Shown: positions 31,272 through 43,418, counted from the first letter of the stretch. The stretch: 64,000 nt of DNA from Capniomyces stellatus (GCA_001661515.1 LUVW01000028.1:166078-230077); one strand, 5' to 3'. The notes: generated from the sequence alone by a model not told the origin. Program-made: numbers and translations.

Positions 31272-33655
31272 ATGAGAAAAAAACAGGAACTTCGACAAAG
31301 AAAAATAAACAGAAAAAACCAAAGGAGTAACTCGGTCCACAACACCAAAATCGACCCTTGTCCAACCCAAACTCACAACTCTACTAGCCCCATAATCCAA
31401 ACTAACCAAACCAATCAAATGAACCAAACTAACGAAGCCAACAACGATTCCCCAACTATCACAAACCCCAACCCAACTCAACCCAACAACTCCAAACCCC
31501 AAATATTCCACGGTATCGCCTTAAAAAACAGAATAAAACTTATTCAAACTGCAATAACCAATAAAGATATCACCTCATTACGCAAATACGCCACTTCCGG
31601 TCCTGGCTTTGTTAACACTCGGTTCCGACGAAAAGCATGGTAATAATATCATCCCTACTCTACACCTCTTTCACCGTTCTCTCTTTTGCTACTGTTTCTT
31701 TAATTTACTTTTCTAAATTTCTGCTTCCAATTAACTCGTACCTTTGTTTTATACGTCTAATAGGCCAATTCTACTAAAAGAAGGTGCTCTAATCATCGAC
31801 AACGAATCTGTCAATATACACAAAGACCAACACCAAATCCACCTGGACACTCAAAGAACCAGACTGTATAAACTCAATGGTAAACAACCACACACCCCTC
31901 CCCCTCTTCCCTCCAATTTACAACCACTCGCTTTATAACCTAAATAATACTAAAATAAATACCCAACACTATCTATACCTTTCAAATAGACTTGGAACCT
32001 GACCTTGCATACACGAAAAAAAAACAGTTGGACTTGTTTAACATCATCAACAAAGTTTATAAATCCGTTCCCAAACTATCATACTACCAAGTAACCAGAA
32101 CCCACCACTATTTCAGTCTATCTATGATCTATTGTTGAAATATCCTGTTATTTAACCACCCTTGTATCGATTTAAAATTAAAGAAACCCCCCCCCCTCCT
32201 CATCAAAAAAACTAACCTGTAATTATCATATCGCTGCTTTAGGGGTTCCACGAGGTCAGCCTGGTGCTTCTCACTATTTTTGGTGGAGAGAAAAAAGTTG
32301 TCGAGTTGGGGTCAACCCTGGCGCTGTTTTATTTCAGGTATGGACTCTTGAATATACATTAGGTTACTCACTGGATCAATTCTTTTTTTTTTTTTTTTTA
32401 CTCACCNNNNTTTTTTTTTTTTTTTTTTTTACTCACCTACTTGTATCTGAATGGTATTAGGGATGCCATGGCCAGTAATTTTGAACTTGTTACCAAACAT
32501 ATGTTTCTAATCAACGGTCTCCTATTACTGAAACGCCCCGAAATCGTCGATATTTTTAACGAGTAAACCAAATCTAAATCTAAACCCTGCTTATTTCCAA
32601 CTATCTATGCCTGATAAACCAACATACTCTAATCCCCCCAGTAACCAACGTTTATAGACCCAACAATTAAACCTTCTCATTTTTTTGCTTGTCTATTATC
32701 TAGGCTCGAAATCCCCCCGTTTTACGCTATTAGCTGGGTGCTAACCTGGTTTGCACATGACATTTCGGACTTTGCATTGATTTCTCGCATATACGACTTT
32801 TTCTTGGTCCACCATCCATCTGCTGTGATCTATGTGTCTGCTGCAGTAAGCCCCCGCACTCGACTCACTCCTCTTTATTTAGCTCATATCTTAAACACAC
32901 ACAAACCAAATCGCAAAAATCCCATGCCATCCCAATACCCAAAACCAAACAATAATTATTATATCTCTTTTTCCTGACATTTTCTCCTCTAGCTTGTTGC
33001 TTTTCACCGCGAAAAAATATATAGCTGTGAACGCGAGTTCTCTACTATCCACACTTTGCTAAGCAATCTGCCTTCGAATACCGCGTTTTCAGACTGGATG
33101 TCGATCCTTTCCACCGCCGAAATGTGGATGGGATTTTATCCATACACCAAGCTACAGTACTTGACCCAGCAACATCTGCCTCCATGGTAAACATAACACC
33201 TATAACTAAATAATCCACTAAAATCGATATTTAACCATGCTTTTAACCCTTGTCAAATCCACCAACAACTCACTTTCAACACATATCTCATATCTTTTTC
33301 TAGGTCTGAATACTCCACATTTGAAAAAACCTGGCACAAATTAGACCCTACTAACCCGCTTAAACTCTCAGAAATCGTCAACACCGAAGATCTGTTCTAC
33401 CACTTGCAAAAAAACACCCCCTCAAAAAATATTTCCACTGGTTTTGGTCGCGGCCTATCCAGAGACAACGCTTCCATCACCCAAGCCGTTTACAAAGCAT
33501 TTGTTGCTCACATTGGGTTCACTCCCAAATGGGCTGAAAAAGTCGAGTCTCATAAAACTCTTTTCGCTGTTGCCGCTGCTGTCACCACCTCCATTTCTGC
33601 ATACTTGATTGTCCTTGGTAGCCAAGCTCTCATCAACAAAGGGTTCTTTGGTTGA
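31272..33655 (+). CDS. TBC-domain Rab GTPase-activating protein, TBC1D20/Gyp8-like, multi-exon
   Basis: Predicted GAP for an early-secretory Rab (Rab1/Ypt1 in the known family), anchored in ER or Golgi membrane. About nine exons can be traced. The first ends FRRKAW and continues PILLKEGALI, the TBC block with the catalytic arginine region. Next come DLEPDLAYTKKKQLD, SVPKLSYYQ then GFHEVSLVLL (the YQG motif with the glutamine finger), LEIPPFYAISWVLTWFAHD, DISDFALISRIYDFFLVHHP, and an exon with SCEREFSTIHTLLSNLP. The ISWVLTWF, SDF and YDFFL blocks match TBC1D20. The last exon ends in a hydrophobic segment of about 20 residues (AVAAAVTTSISAYLIVLG), fitting a C-terminal tail anchor. The N-terminus is an Asn/Thr/Pro-rich spacer. 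One intron contains an assembly gap at 32407-32410. Confidence 0.85.
32385..32438. other. assembly gap with duplicated flank inside a TBC intron
   Basis: A poly-T run followed by ACTCACC appears on both sides of NNNN. The duplicated flank suggests an unmerged overlap. The gap is intronic, so the encoded protein should not be affected. Confidence 0.8.
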
Positions 33656-34343
33656 TTTTTTTTTTTATTTCTTTTTAATTTTTAGAAACACAACAAACAT
33701 TTGTCTATACAGTATATACACCATTTCCAAATATCTTATTAATTTGCTTTTTGCGTTTATCATTTCTAATAATAACGTTGTCTGTAATATATCTGTTGCT
33801 TGACCAATCCTCAGTTACTAAGCCCTCCAATTTAAAATACACTAATAATCATAAATGCAAACCCGGGTTTCCTAGTTTTTATTTATTTTTATTTCTATTA
33901 TCTTTTTATTTTAAGCTATAATTTTTTGCATTAAAATAATAGCATTATTCTATACTTGATAAAATTCATACCCATGATACTAAGCATACTCGCACTCCCA
34001 ATCCTGTGCTTTTCAGTTCCAGCTCTCCAACCACCACGCCAACAGACACATTTCCAACTAACGCCACCTCCCACAAACTTCCCCACATCCTCCCCACTCT
34101 TTTACACCACATACCTGATAAAAGAGTATCTGAAACCGTTTAGGATTTCTCTAGGTCTAAACCCCGTTTTGCTCTTTACAACGTGGAACACCTAAAATCC
34201 CACAGGTACCACTATAAACCACTTGAATTTGTAAATCACCAAACGCTTCGCCAACACCTCTTTGGTCAACTGCCTTACCTGGTAGTATTCATCTGTAAGC
34301 TCAGGGCTTGGGTCTATAAACATTTTTGTTTTATTTACGCCAC
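33656..34343. other. intergenic between the TBC gene and repeat copy 2
   Basis: No gene is firmly supported. On the plus strand an ATG at 33974 opens a 73-codon frame with a hydrophobic, signal-like start, then Pro/Thr-rich sequence. On the minus strand an ATG at 34323 opens 43 codons to 34192, starting MFIDPSPELTDEYYQ. The two overlap and neither shows family resemblance. Confidence 0.4.
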
Positions 34344-35661
34344 AAACTATTGACACTGGTCGATGATATTTTGTTTTGTCTTGTTAACAGAAATGTGGGA
34401 GAAAAAGAGGCAGAGATAAACAAGCCCAACACGTTATTCAGTCCCGTGCCTCCACCGCTTATACCAACGCATTTCAAAATGGAACAAGGGGTCTGCTCAA
34501 TGCATTTGCTGTGTTTGATGTATTTGTCTAGTCTCCTCAATGTGTTTGGTATGTTTTACGTGTTCAAGGGCGCAACCACCTGGTTTTTCATGAGTAGATC
34601 CCATGTTGTAACTATCATTAGCTGATTCATGTTGCTGATTCGTGTTGATTCTCCATTGACATTCCAACGCCTGCGTATTTTTTTCAATTGTCGTCAGTGT
34701 ATTTTGGCAAAACAGGATATTAGTAGCTATGTCGACACATCATGTATAGCTCTTGGGCCTTTCTTTGGCTCCTTTATCTCATGGTATTTGATCTGAAAGT
34801 AATAGAATATCAACACTAAGAGAGATACTCTGAATTAGCAACACCAAGAGATGTGATATCAAGAAACATAATCACACATCAAAAAGATTATTTAGTTAGC
34901 TTTAAGCCATGGAAACTAGAAACAAAACACCGCATAACAGACATGTAGACACAAAAATATGTGTGTAAACATAGGTTACTCTGGCCACAGACATAACGAA
35001 CTGTATCTTGCATTATCACATCTTCTATTCTCATATTCTATTCTCATATTCTATTCTCATATTCTATTCTCACATATTATATTCTCGTTTCTTCAGTCTC
35101 AACCCATTGAGAAAACAAAAAGCAGGCTGGCCAAAATCCAAAAGTAAAACCCTCCAAATAATTCAAGATGGTATTTATCATGTACGGCCAGGTCGAATTG
35201 AGAGGCACAGATGCAAAGTTTAGTACACGTTATAATGGTGGAGTCGTCTGCGTTGTATACAAGAATATACAGAAACGGATACTCAAGTCCGTACCAGGCG
35301 GCAACTGGAGAAAGGTGTTCATCAGTCCAAACCCCAAAATAGAATATGAATACTGTCCTTGTGTTTGGATAATTGGTGACGAGTGAGGTTTTGGAAAGGA
35401 GTTTAGAAGAGAATGGGTCTAATCGGGTTTCAGTAACGTTTGCGGGGTTCTCTGTGATTCATATCACTGAACCTGAAGCTGGGATTCAGTTCAAATGATG
35501 TTTTAGTTGGTTTTATGCAGTTCTGTGTTGGGTAAGAGTGTTTGGACTTGGAAACCAGAGGATGGCAGGGTGACAAGATGGCCCTTAACAAAGACACGCT
35601 GTGGCACACTCGCGGATAAACTCTGCCAAAATGATCAAACATAAGGTAAAATATATACACT
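34344..35661. repeat. 1.32 kb dispersed repeat, copy 2
   Basis: This is the second copy of the element at 13715-15032, in the same orientation and of the same 1,318 bp length. Differences are scattered single bases, with a small cluster around 35160-35215 and divergence in the last 20 bp. The outer flanks of the two copies are unrelated, so the boundaries look like element ends rather than a larger duplication. Confidence 0.85.
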
Positions 35662-35981
35662 CAGTGCCTTGAATGTTTCTAGTAAATATTTATCCTCCAA
35701 AATTAGCTACTGGAGTTTAATCTGTGTCGTGAACCTGAACCTTTNTACAAACACCACATAATACAAGTCAAATGCTCTTTTTCTTCAACTATTGTCTCTG
35801 CGCAACATGTCATCAGCAATCCAAGTAGACTGCAGCAATAAAAGGGCAATGTATTGTTTGTAACTTATCAATCAATGAAACATAACAGAATAAAATAAAA
35901 TAAAGTGTAGCACTTTCAGCTTTCCAGATAAAAAAAATACCGTTGAGGGGAAGCCGTTTAAAGCCATGCTTCCGTCCGTGG

Positions 35982-36188
35982 CTAGAGTTGATCTACAGCA
36001 TAATTAGTGCTGGAACCCCCGGCATTGGTTCTGGCTTCTCTTAGGAGCATTCCTCGCCATCCTTCAATAGCATCTTGGTGCAGGATAATGCTATACTTGT
36101 GTTTACCTTTCTTGATAAAGGCCACTGAAACTACAATCAATGTTGCTACCAAAAATGATAACATTGCCACTAAATGAACAAGAGACAT
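35982..36188 (-). CDS. small single-pass membrane protein candidate
   Basis: A 68-codon frame starting at ATG. The first 25 residues are a hydrophobic segment (LVHLVAMLSFLVATLIVVSVAF) followed at once by the basic patch KKGKHK, as in a signal anchor. The rest is polar (SIILHQDAIEGWRGMLLREA and a Gly/Ser-rich end). No family was recognised. The composition and the membrane-then-basic layout are the only support. It could also be one exon of a larger gene, although no clear splice partner was found. Confidence 0.45.
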   Translation of the reverse strand: MSLVHLVAMLSFLVATLIVVSVAFIKKGKHKYSIILHQDAIEGWRGMLLREARTNAGGSSTNYAVDQL

Positions 36189-37012
36189 CGGCTCTTAGGA
36201 TACTTGATTCGTATCAATACACCAACAATTCGTTCGTCACACAGCAAGACATATTTGATAGATATGTGGGCTGGTAAACATTCGCAACTTGCTTCAATCG
36301 ACAGAAACAGCCCCCAACCTGCGAAACTCGTTTAACAAAACTGACCACTATATCTATAAATTGTATCTAATAATAGCAAACATCGTAAAATAACTTTGTA
36401 TTTTGTTTGATTCACTTTTCTATTGTTACTGTTATAAATGATGATGTTTATTTAACGTCAACCACAGTTTAAAACAAAACATCATATAAATATATTTGTC
36501 TACAAATTATCTTTGTGTATTTGGTAATTAAATTAATTTTTTTTTGGTGTTAATCGCTTTACCAAACCTTATGCTTTAATCGACCATTTCATACTTTGTG
36601 TATACATTAATTGTATCGCTACTATACTTAATATTTGTTTACGTTCCTTTAAATTAAGTTACTACGGATTTGGTTTCAAATTTCATTAAAATCTGAACTA
36701 TTCTTTTTTTTTTGTGGTCGTGACGAGAATAATTTTCGAACAAGCACTTGCAACCGACGCATAAACATTCTAACGGTTGTTTTTTTTTAAAAAAAAGGTG
36801 TCACAATTTATTGTTGTTATTATTTGCATTTGCCAAAATATTTTTGCGGTAAATCCTAGTAATCTGCATCAACGTTGTACGGCTTTTTTTAGCCTCCGAC
36901 ACTGTTTGGCTATCTTTTTTTTTCTCTTGGTCTAATATTCTCATTTAAAACAATTTTTAGAGCTAGTAAATAATAAGGAAACGGATTTCTTTTTAAGGCG
37001 GAAATATACGAA
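36189..37012. other. AT-rich intergenic region upstream of the CUE gene
   Basis: About 820 bp with no open frame of note. It separates the divergent small membrane protein gene and the CUE gene and contains several poly-T runs. Confidence 0.5.
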
Positions 37013-38073
37013 ATGAACGACGTGATTTCTTTGGTGCTGCTTATAGCAGCAGTTTTTGTATTCTTTTGGTACATTTTAGGTATGTTTTACTTTTTCAGTG
37101 TATCGAGTGTAGTAGAGTAGGGTTTGCTTTGGTGGCGTGACTCTACTTGTTCTGTTTTGTTAATTTCAAACCCCCATCTGGGCTCATTTAACATTATAAA
37201 TCTCGATAGGTGGGAATGGTGGCGAGTATGCTGAAGTGCCTTCACGAATTGTTAGGGAAGAGCACGTTAGAGAAATCAAAGCGATGTTTCCTCAGCTGGA
37301 CGAGCTGGCGATAAGATACGACTTGTCAAAAACAGGCTCCTTGCAAGCAACCAGCGAAAATATTTTGCGTTTGGGAGGAACTCTGCCTATGGTAATGCTG
37401 CATTCTTTTCTTCTTTTAACTTTTGGCTTTTTTTTTTGTTTTTCACAGCTTGGCTCATACACAACTTGCATTATTCAAGGTCAACTGCCATTGATTTACT
37501 TTAGTGAATCGGTGAATGGATTGTAAGAGTTAATAAAAAAAAACTAGCCAAGCTTCCTTCAGTGTCGCTTTTTAACGGCAGTTTAAACGCTGAATAGAAG
37601 TCCAACAAATAACTAACGATTTTTGTAACCCGTTTATAGCCTCCAAATGCACCACCAAGACCTGCAAACGATACCAGATCGCAGAATGCAGCTGGGAGTA
37701 GCTCTTCAAGAAGCAACCCTTCATCAAGCGAATCGTCGCTATTTTATCGTCTCAAGCTTAAGCCTGAATCGGATACACTTCCTTTACCTGACGAGCCACT
37801 GAAGAAGTGGGAGACAGATCCAGACAAAAGAGCCGATCTGTTTAACAAAAAGAAAGAGTTTATGATTCTTCAGGCTAGAAAGTAAGTGCTTTTACCTCTA
37901 TAAAGATTGTTTTGATGATTATTTGTACAAAGTCTTGGCGACTAATAACTTGACATATCCGATTTATTCCAAACCACTACTTGATCTTTTACTAACCTTA
38001 TAATGTCATTGTTACTATTTCTTATTATAGAAATTTCCTGGAAAAAGAAGCAAAGAAAAAGGTAGAAGAGTAA
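37013..38073 (+). CDS. CUE1: CUE-domain ER membrane protein, Cue1-like, four exons
   Basis: Yeast Cue1 recruits and activates the ubiquitin-conjugating enzyme Ubc7 at the ER membrane for ER-associated degradation. The exons 37013-37079, 37210-37391, 37640-37881 and 38031-38073 join in frame to give 177 aa. Exon 1 encodes an N-terminal membrane segment (VISLVLLIAAVFVFFWYIL). Exon 2 is a CUE domain with REIKAMFPQLDELAIRYDL and the downstream TSENILRLGG. Exon 3 begins with a Pro/Asn/Ser-rich linker and ends KWETDPDKRADLFNKKKEF. Together with exon 4 (NFLEKEAKKK) this resembles the Ubc7-binding helix at the C-terminus of Cue1 and AMFR/gp78. The short length and lack of a RING domain favour Cue1 over gp78. 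The orthology is inferred from layout. Confidence 0.82.
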
Positions 38074-38789
38074 AGTGGGCTGAGTTGGAGTTCTTGATGG
38101 TTGATAACCCTGCGTATACCCATATGTATATATGTCAGCTATAGTTTACTCTTTGTATATGGATTTAACCAACTATATTAGTTGACACTGCCATTTGCCA
38201 AATACTAGGCCTTTAGTTTATTTATTTTCTATTTTTTTTTTTTGGTTCTTGCCTTTATAAACTAGTAGCTAAATTGGAGGATGAAAAACAAAAATAATAT
38301 TACTTTCTACTCTATCATCCATTGGTAATAAAGTACCAAGTATCGTTGTAATGGTTTGTTTGCGGTTGGATGCGGGAGCCAAAGTTGATATCTGTTAGTA
38401 TCACAACATTTTAACTCCAACACCTCTGCTTCAAAACCAGCACACAAATTACAGCAACAACAGAATGAAATGGCTATAATGCTAGTCATTTTTCCACTTC
38501 AATTTCAATTTTATTTCAAGCACTTTGATTGGAGATACAATCTGCTAAGCCAATTAACCAGCATCAATGAGATTCAATTCCGCTAATTTTTTTTTAACCC
38601 GAATATCGTTGTTATTAATATGTTTGTTTTTACACGTTTTTGTTAAGCAAAAATAATCCGAGTTACATGAGGTTTAGATTAAACAGAATTGGCAATTGTT
38701 CTGATTGTTATTGTTTTTGACTCTAGTCTTCAGTTAGAGACAAGAGCTTGTTATATAGGATCAACACACCAACACAGGTCTAAACAAAC
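38074..38789. other. intergenic between the CUE and UCH37 genes
   Basis: About 715 bp, AT-rich, with no supported gene. It holds the 3' region of the CUE gene and the upstream region of the deubiquitinase gene. Confidence 0.5.
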
Positions 38790-40149
38790 ATGGATGACGG
38801 AGATAATTGGTGTTTAATCGAAAGCGACCCAGGTAAAACAAAAACAAAATTAAACGCGACGTTTTGATCTATTCAAACTAATTCTTGAAAATGAACACCC
38901 ACCGTGATAGCGCTGGCATGAACAGGTGAAATTGATTGAGTAAATAAATCTGGTAAATAAAACTGTTAAATAGGTGTTTTCACAGAGTTAATATCCAATA
39001 TGGGAGTTAATGGGGTCCAAGTGGAAGAAATGTGGAGTATGGATTCAGAAATAAAGGCACACGAGTAAGTAAATGTGTGCGTTTGTTTATTTACTTTGCC
39101 GCTATCAGACGGAAAATGGATTAGATTTATTCTGGGTTTGCGGGTCGGGAATTTAAAATAATAAAGTGAAAACGTGTTTTTTGTTTAGGATCGTTTATGG
39201 ATTAGTGTTTTTGTTTAAATGGGAACAGGATGGGGCGAGCAGAGGAGCTGGCAGTGGCAATGAGGGCGAGAATTCTAAAAAAGCGGAAGAGGAACGCACA
39301 AGAAGGCAAAAGGAGGACTTGGATACAACAGAAAAGGTGTTTTTTGCGCAGCAGGTAGTAACGAATGCCTGTGCAACCCAAGCGATATTGTCGATACTGT
39401 TCAACCGTGAGGAGATAGAGTTGGGGGAGAAGCTGGTTGAGTTTAAAGAGTTTGTGCAGCCTTTGCCAGCCGACATGAAAGGCTTAGCCCTCTCAAACAG
39501 CGACATGATTAAAAAAGTACACAATAGCTTTGGGCGGCAGAACCTGATTGTCAATGAAGGGCCCTCAGACGAGGACAAGAATGACGACCTGTTCCACTTT
39601 GTGGCGTATGTGCCAGTGGGGGACTCGGTGTACGAGTTAGATGGGCTGAAACATGGGCCCAAGTTTGTAGACAAGTATGATTCAGCTAGTTCAGATAAGA
39701 ACGAGTGGGTCGATGTGGCAATTAAGCAAATAAAGGAAAGAATGGAGCTTGCACAGAACAGCGGAGAAATCCGGTTTAACTTGATGGCAGTGGTTAAAGA
39801 TAAGCGACTGACGTACAAAACACGGATGAGTGTGATCAGCCAAGACATTTTGAGCCTTCAAGAAAAGCTGGATCAGCTGAGCATCCACGAAGACTCGCAG
39901 AAAACCAGCATAAAAACAAACATGTCAAACGAGATCCAGTCCAATCTGGCTGTTCTTGAAAACGAACTTGAGGATCTCAAGCACCAGCTGGAGGTCGAGA
40001 ACAACAAAATCACCAGATACCAAACAGAAAATGCCCGCAGGAAACACAACTTTATCCCCATGATCCAGCTGCTAGTCCAGGCTTTGGCCGAAAAGAACAA
40101 GTTGGGTCCAGCAATTGAAAATGCAAAAAAGCGCAAGAAGCGATCGTGA
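38790..40149 (+). CDS. UCHL5: ubiquitin C-terminal hydrolase UCH37/UCHL5-like, three exons
   Basis: A cysteine deubiquitinase; family members associate with the proteasome via Rpn13 or with chromatin-remodelling complexes. The exons 38790-38832, 38974-39064 and 39189-40149 give 364 aa. The start WCLIESDP, VFTELISNMGVNGVQVEE and VYGLVFLFKW match UCH37 closely. NACATQAILSILFN contains the catalytic cysteine, DLFHFVAYVPV the catalytic histidine and VYELDGLKHGP the aspartate; the oxyanion glutamine is expected in FAQQVVTNA. The segment MKGLALSNSDMI is the crossover-loop region. The C-terminal third has coiled-coil character and ends in a basic KKRKKRS, matching the ULD-like tail region of UCH37. 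Between FLFKWEQDG and the catalytic core lies a charged, Glu/Arg-rich insert longer than in animals. Confidence 0.93.
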
Positions 40150-40772
40150 TTTCTTTTCTTTTTTTTTTTTTTACGTTGCTTTTATTTTTATTTGCCTGAA
40201 GAATTGTTAATTTATGGTTTTTGTAGCTTTCAATGATGTTTGATTTTATATATTTGAATTAGTTGTCACTATTCACCGCTTTTAAAAGAGGAAAAGTAAA
40301 TGTGCAGTGTTGGATTGCTGCGTATTTGTATTGTGCAGTTTGGAACCAAGTAAACAGGCTATTTTTTGTGAGCAAAATGGGGGATGGTTTATTGTTTTTA
40401 GCTGATTTCCAGGAGAGTGAAAGGATTATTTAGCGAAACTGGAAGAATCTCGGTAATAAAGATTCAATTGTTTTTGATGAGTATCGGTTGGCTGAAAGTT
40501 GAGAATGTAATTAGTGATATCAACTGCGCAAAATAAGGTTGTTGAAAAAATAAAAATAAAAAAAGGTAACAGTTGTGGTTTGGGTTTAAAACAAGAAACA
40601 AAGAGTTGGTATAAAAGCACGAGTTTGAAGCAGAGTAAAATACGAGCAACTTTTTCTAAATAAAAAAAAAACAACCAGTTAATTTAGATTCAATCGATAA
40701 AAATAACAAAAGTAAAATACAGCAAAGAAAACAAGAGAGGGAAAATTCATTTCAAGGGAATTGGGCATTGAC
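40150..40772. other. intergenic upstream of the ABCF gene
   Basis: About 620 bp, AT-rich, with no supported gene. Minus-strand open frames here are Phe/Leu-rich shadows of A/T-rich DNA. Confidence 0.5.
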
Positions 40773-43418
40773 ATGGTAAGCGAAACAAAGGTGCAGTATT
40801 TCTTGGGAAACCTGGGAAAGGAGGTGGAAGCGAATCTCGGGCCTGAGGGGAAGGGGTACATTGAGGATATTTTAGGGGACACTGCGAGTACAAGGGAGGG
40901 GCTTGATGAATTCAGAGAAGCAGCTGAGCCGTTGTTGCTGGACGCAGGTGCTGAGGAAGGAGAGCTGGATAGTTTGTTTGAAAAACTTGGAGCTCTTGTG
41001 ATAAGCGATTCAGAGGCGGATGTAGGTGGCAATAAAAGCGGTTTAAACAAGCTATTACCTGCAGTCAAGATTATAAAGCCAGAAAAGGAAGTTCGGGAGG
41101 CTAAAAAAGATGGACAGGCACAGCTCGAAAATGCTGGTGATGGGAACAAGGAGAGTAAAGTAGCTGGGGTTGGTACTCAAAACGGGAAGAAGGTAGAGGT
41201 TGATGGAGAGGTGAATGGAGAAAATGAGGAGGAAGAAGAGGAAGAAGAGGATAAGCCGTTTTTGAATCTGTACCCAAAGATACAGGCGTTTTCGCAAGTT
41301 TCGAGATTCCATACAGAAACGCTGATAACGAACCTAAACGAAATCAACCTGAAGGATGTGAATTTGATAGTAAACAACCAGGCGTTGCTGGTTGATGCGC
41401 ATTTGCAGCTGAAGGAGGGCGTGCATTATGGGTTTGTAGGGAGAAACGGGTTGGGGAAATCAACGTTGTTGACGAGTATGGCGAATAAGACGATGATAGG
41501 GTTACCAGAGAACATTAGGATTCAGTATGTGGAGCAACTGGAGGTGCTAGATGACAATCAGACGGTGTTGCAGGTGGTGATGGATGCGGATGAGGAGCGG
41601 GCAAAGAGTTTGAAGGTGATTCACGGAATTGAGCCGTACTTGGGTAAGCCGAAAGAGCTGCAAAGGGCGATTAAAGAGTACTTTCTTGAGAGCGCAGAGT
41701 ACGAGATTCACCAGTCGCAAAAGATAGCGAATTTCCGGAGTGGGAAGAGGGGACATGAGGCGAGAAAAGTGGCGCTGGACTTGGAGAACAATGCACTAAA
41801 GTATGTGCGAGAGAGGTACTACTTGGAGGGGAGAACGGACAGCGATGTTGCGGCAAAGATACTTGAAGAAAGGTATGAGCAGTTGGCGACAATAGGGTCG
41901 GACAATGCAGAGTCGATGGCAATTGATGTGCTAAACAGTTTGGGATTTACGATTGAAAAGATGAAGGAGCCGGTGTCGACGTTTTCAGGAGGATGGCGGA
42001 TGCGGGTAGCGTTGGCAAAGGCGATGTTTGTTGAGCCAGACGTGCTGTTTCTGGATGAGCCGACAAACCATCTTGACATGCACTCGATAGCGTGGTTGAC
42101 GAGGTACGTGAAGGAGCTGGAAGGGGTGACAGTGGTGGTGGTGTCGCACGACAGACAGTTTCTGAACGATGTGGCGGAGGAGATTATTGTGGTGAAGGAC
42201 CAGAAGCTCAAGTATTACCCAGGAAATTATGACGATTATGAGATTATTGTGGATGACTTGAGGAAGAAAAAGGAGGCTCAGTTTGAGAACATTGAAAGAA
42301 AGAAAAAACATATAAATGATTCTATTCAAAAGGGACTGGCACATGTGAAGTCGACTGGTGACGATAAAAAGCTTGGGATGGTTGCTTCTAGGAAAAAGAA
42401 GCTTGGGCGGATGGGGGCTGAAAAGACTGAGGATGGAAAGCGATGGAAAGTCAGTTATTTTGGTAATGAAAATAAAATCAATATAAAAGCCAAACTGGTT
42501 GTTATAGATTAGGGATTTAAACAAAGTATATTTTTGGATCATGTATTTTATTTTGTTTATTTATTGGTTTGTATTTGAGCGGAAAATAACTGTTTGCTTT
42601 GTTTTATTTTTGGGGTTGTAGCTGGATACCATACTGAAAACAGAATTCAGGTGGTGCTTGATAAAGAGGAAAAGGATGTAACAATCAAGGTGCCAACACC
42701 TGAGCCACTGAGACAGCCAGGGCCATTGATAAGGTTGTTTGAAGTGAGTTTTAAGTATAGCGAGGAGACGCCAATGGTTATAAACAACGTGACTTTGGAT
42801 GTGGAAATGGGGTCAAAAATAGCAATATTGGGGCCAAATGGATGCGGAAAGTCAACACTGATAAACCTGATGAAGGAGAGTTTGAAGGCTGTTGGGGGCA
42901 GAAGCAGGGTGGAGAACCATCCACGGATGAAGATAGGGCACTTTGACCAGCACTTTGTGGACCAATATTCGCAGCTGACGATTTCTGCAGTTGATTTGAT
43001 GACAAGGAAAAAAAGTATTGATGACCAAAGCAAATTGAAAATTGATGTGCTGAAGGGAATCAAGTTTACTGAGCAAGAAAGCCGAGCCTACTTGGGGTCA
43101 TTTGGGCTCAGCGGGATGTTGGCGAAGCAGCCGATTTGCACGTTGAGTGGAGGACAAAAGGCGAGGTTAGCCTTGTCGTTGCTGCTGATTGAGTCACCGC
43201 ATTTGCTGTTGCTTGATGAGATTACCAACCATTTGGATATGAAAACTATAACTGGGTTGATTGAGGGGCTGAAGACCTTTGAAGGCGGGATAGTTTTGGT
43301 TAGTCACGACCAGTATTTTGTTCAGGAACTGGCCAAAGTGTATTATGTTTTGAAGTCTGGTCGCCTTGTTCGGTGGGAGGGCGATGTAAAGAGCTATATC
43401 AAATCGTTGAAAATTTAG
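40773..43418 (+). CDS. ABCF-family ATPase (GCN20/ABCF3-like), two exons
   Basis: A soluble twin-cassette ATPase of the ribosome-associated ABCF family, without membrane segments. The exons 40773-42462 and 42622-43418 give 828 aa. The N-terminal 80 residues, with YFLGNLGKEVEANLG and EGLDEFREAAEPLL, resemble the N-terminal helical domain of GCN20/ABCF3. Cassette 1 has GRNGLGKST, the signature FSGGWRMRVALAKA and LFLDEPTNHLDM. Cassette 2 has GPNGCGKST, LSGGQKARLALSL and LLLLDEITNHLDM. The second Walker B region reads DEITNH instead of the near-invariant DEPTNH. An acidic Glu-rich spacer lies at about residues 150-165. ABCF3-type proteins act in translation and Gcn2 signalling, ABCF2/Arb1-type in ribosome biogenesis. 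The N-terminal resemblance favours the first group, but a fungal side branch is possible. Confidence 0.88.

Noticed and set aside
33974..34195. Plus-strand 73-codon frame with a hydrophobic start
   Set aside because: Signal-like start only; Pro/Thr-rich remainder is expected from the C-rich strand bias here, and a competing minus-strand frame overlaps.
34192..34323. Minus-strand 43-codon frame starting MFIDPSPELTDEYYQ
   Set aside because: Protein-like start, but it is short, and extension would require an intron of about 18 bases, which is implausible.
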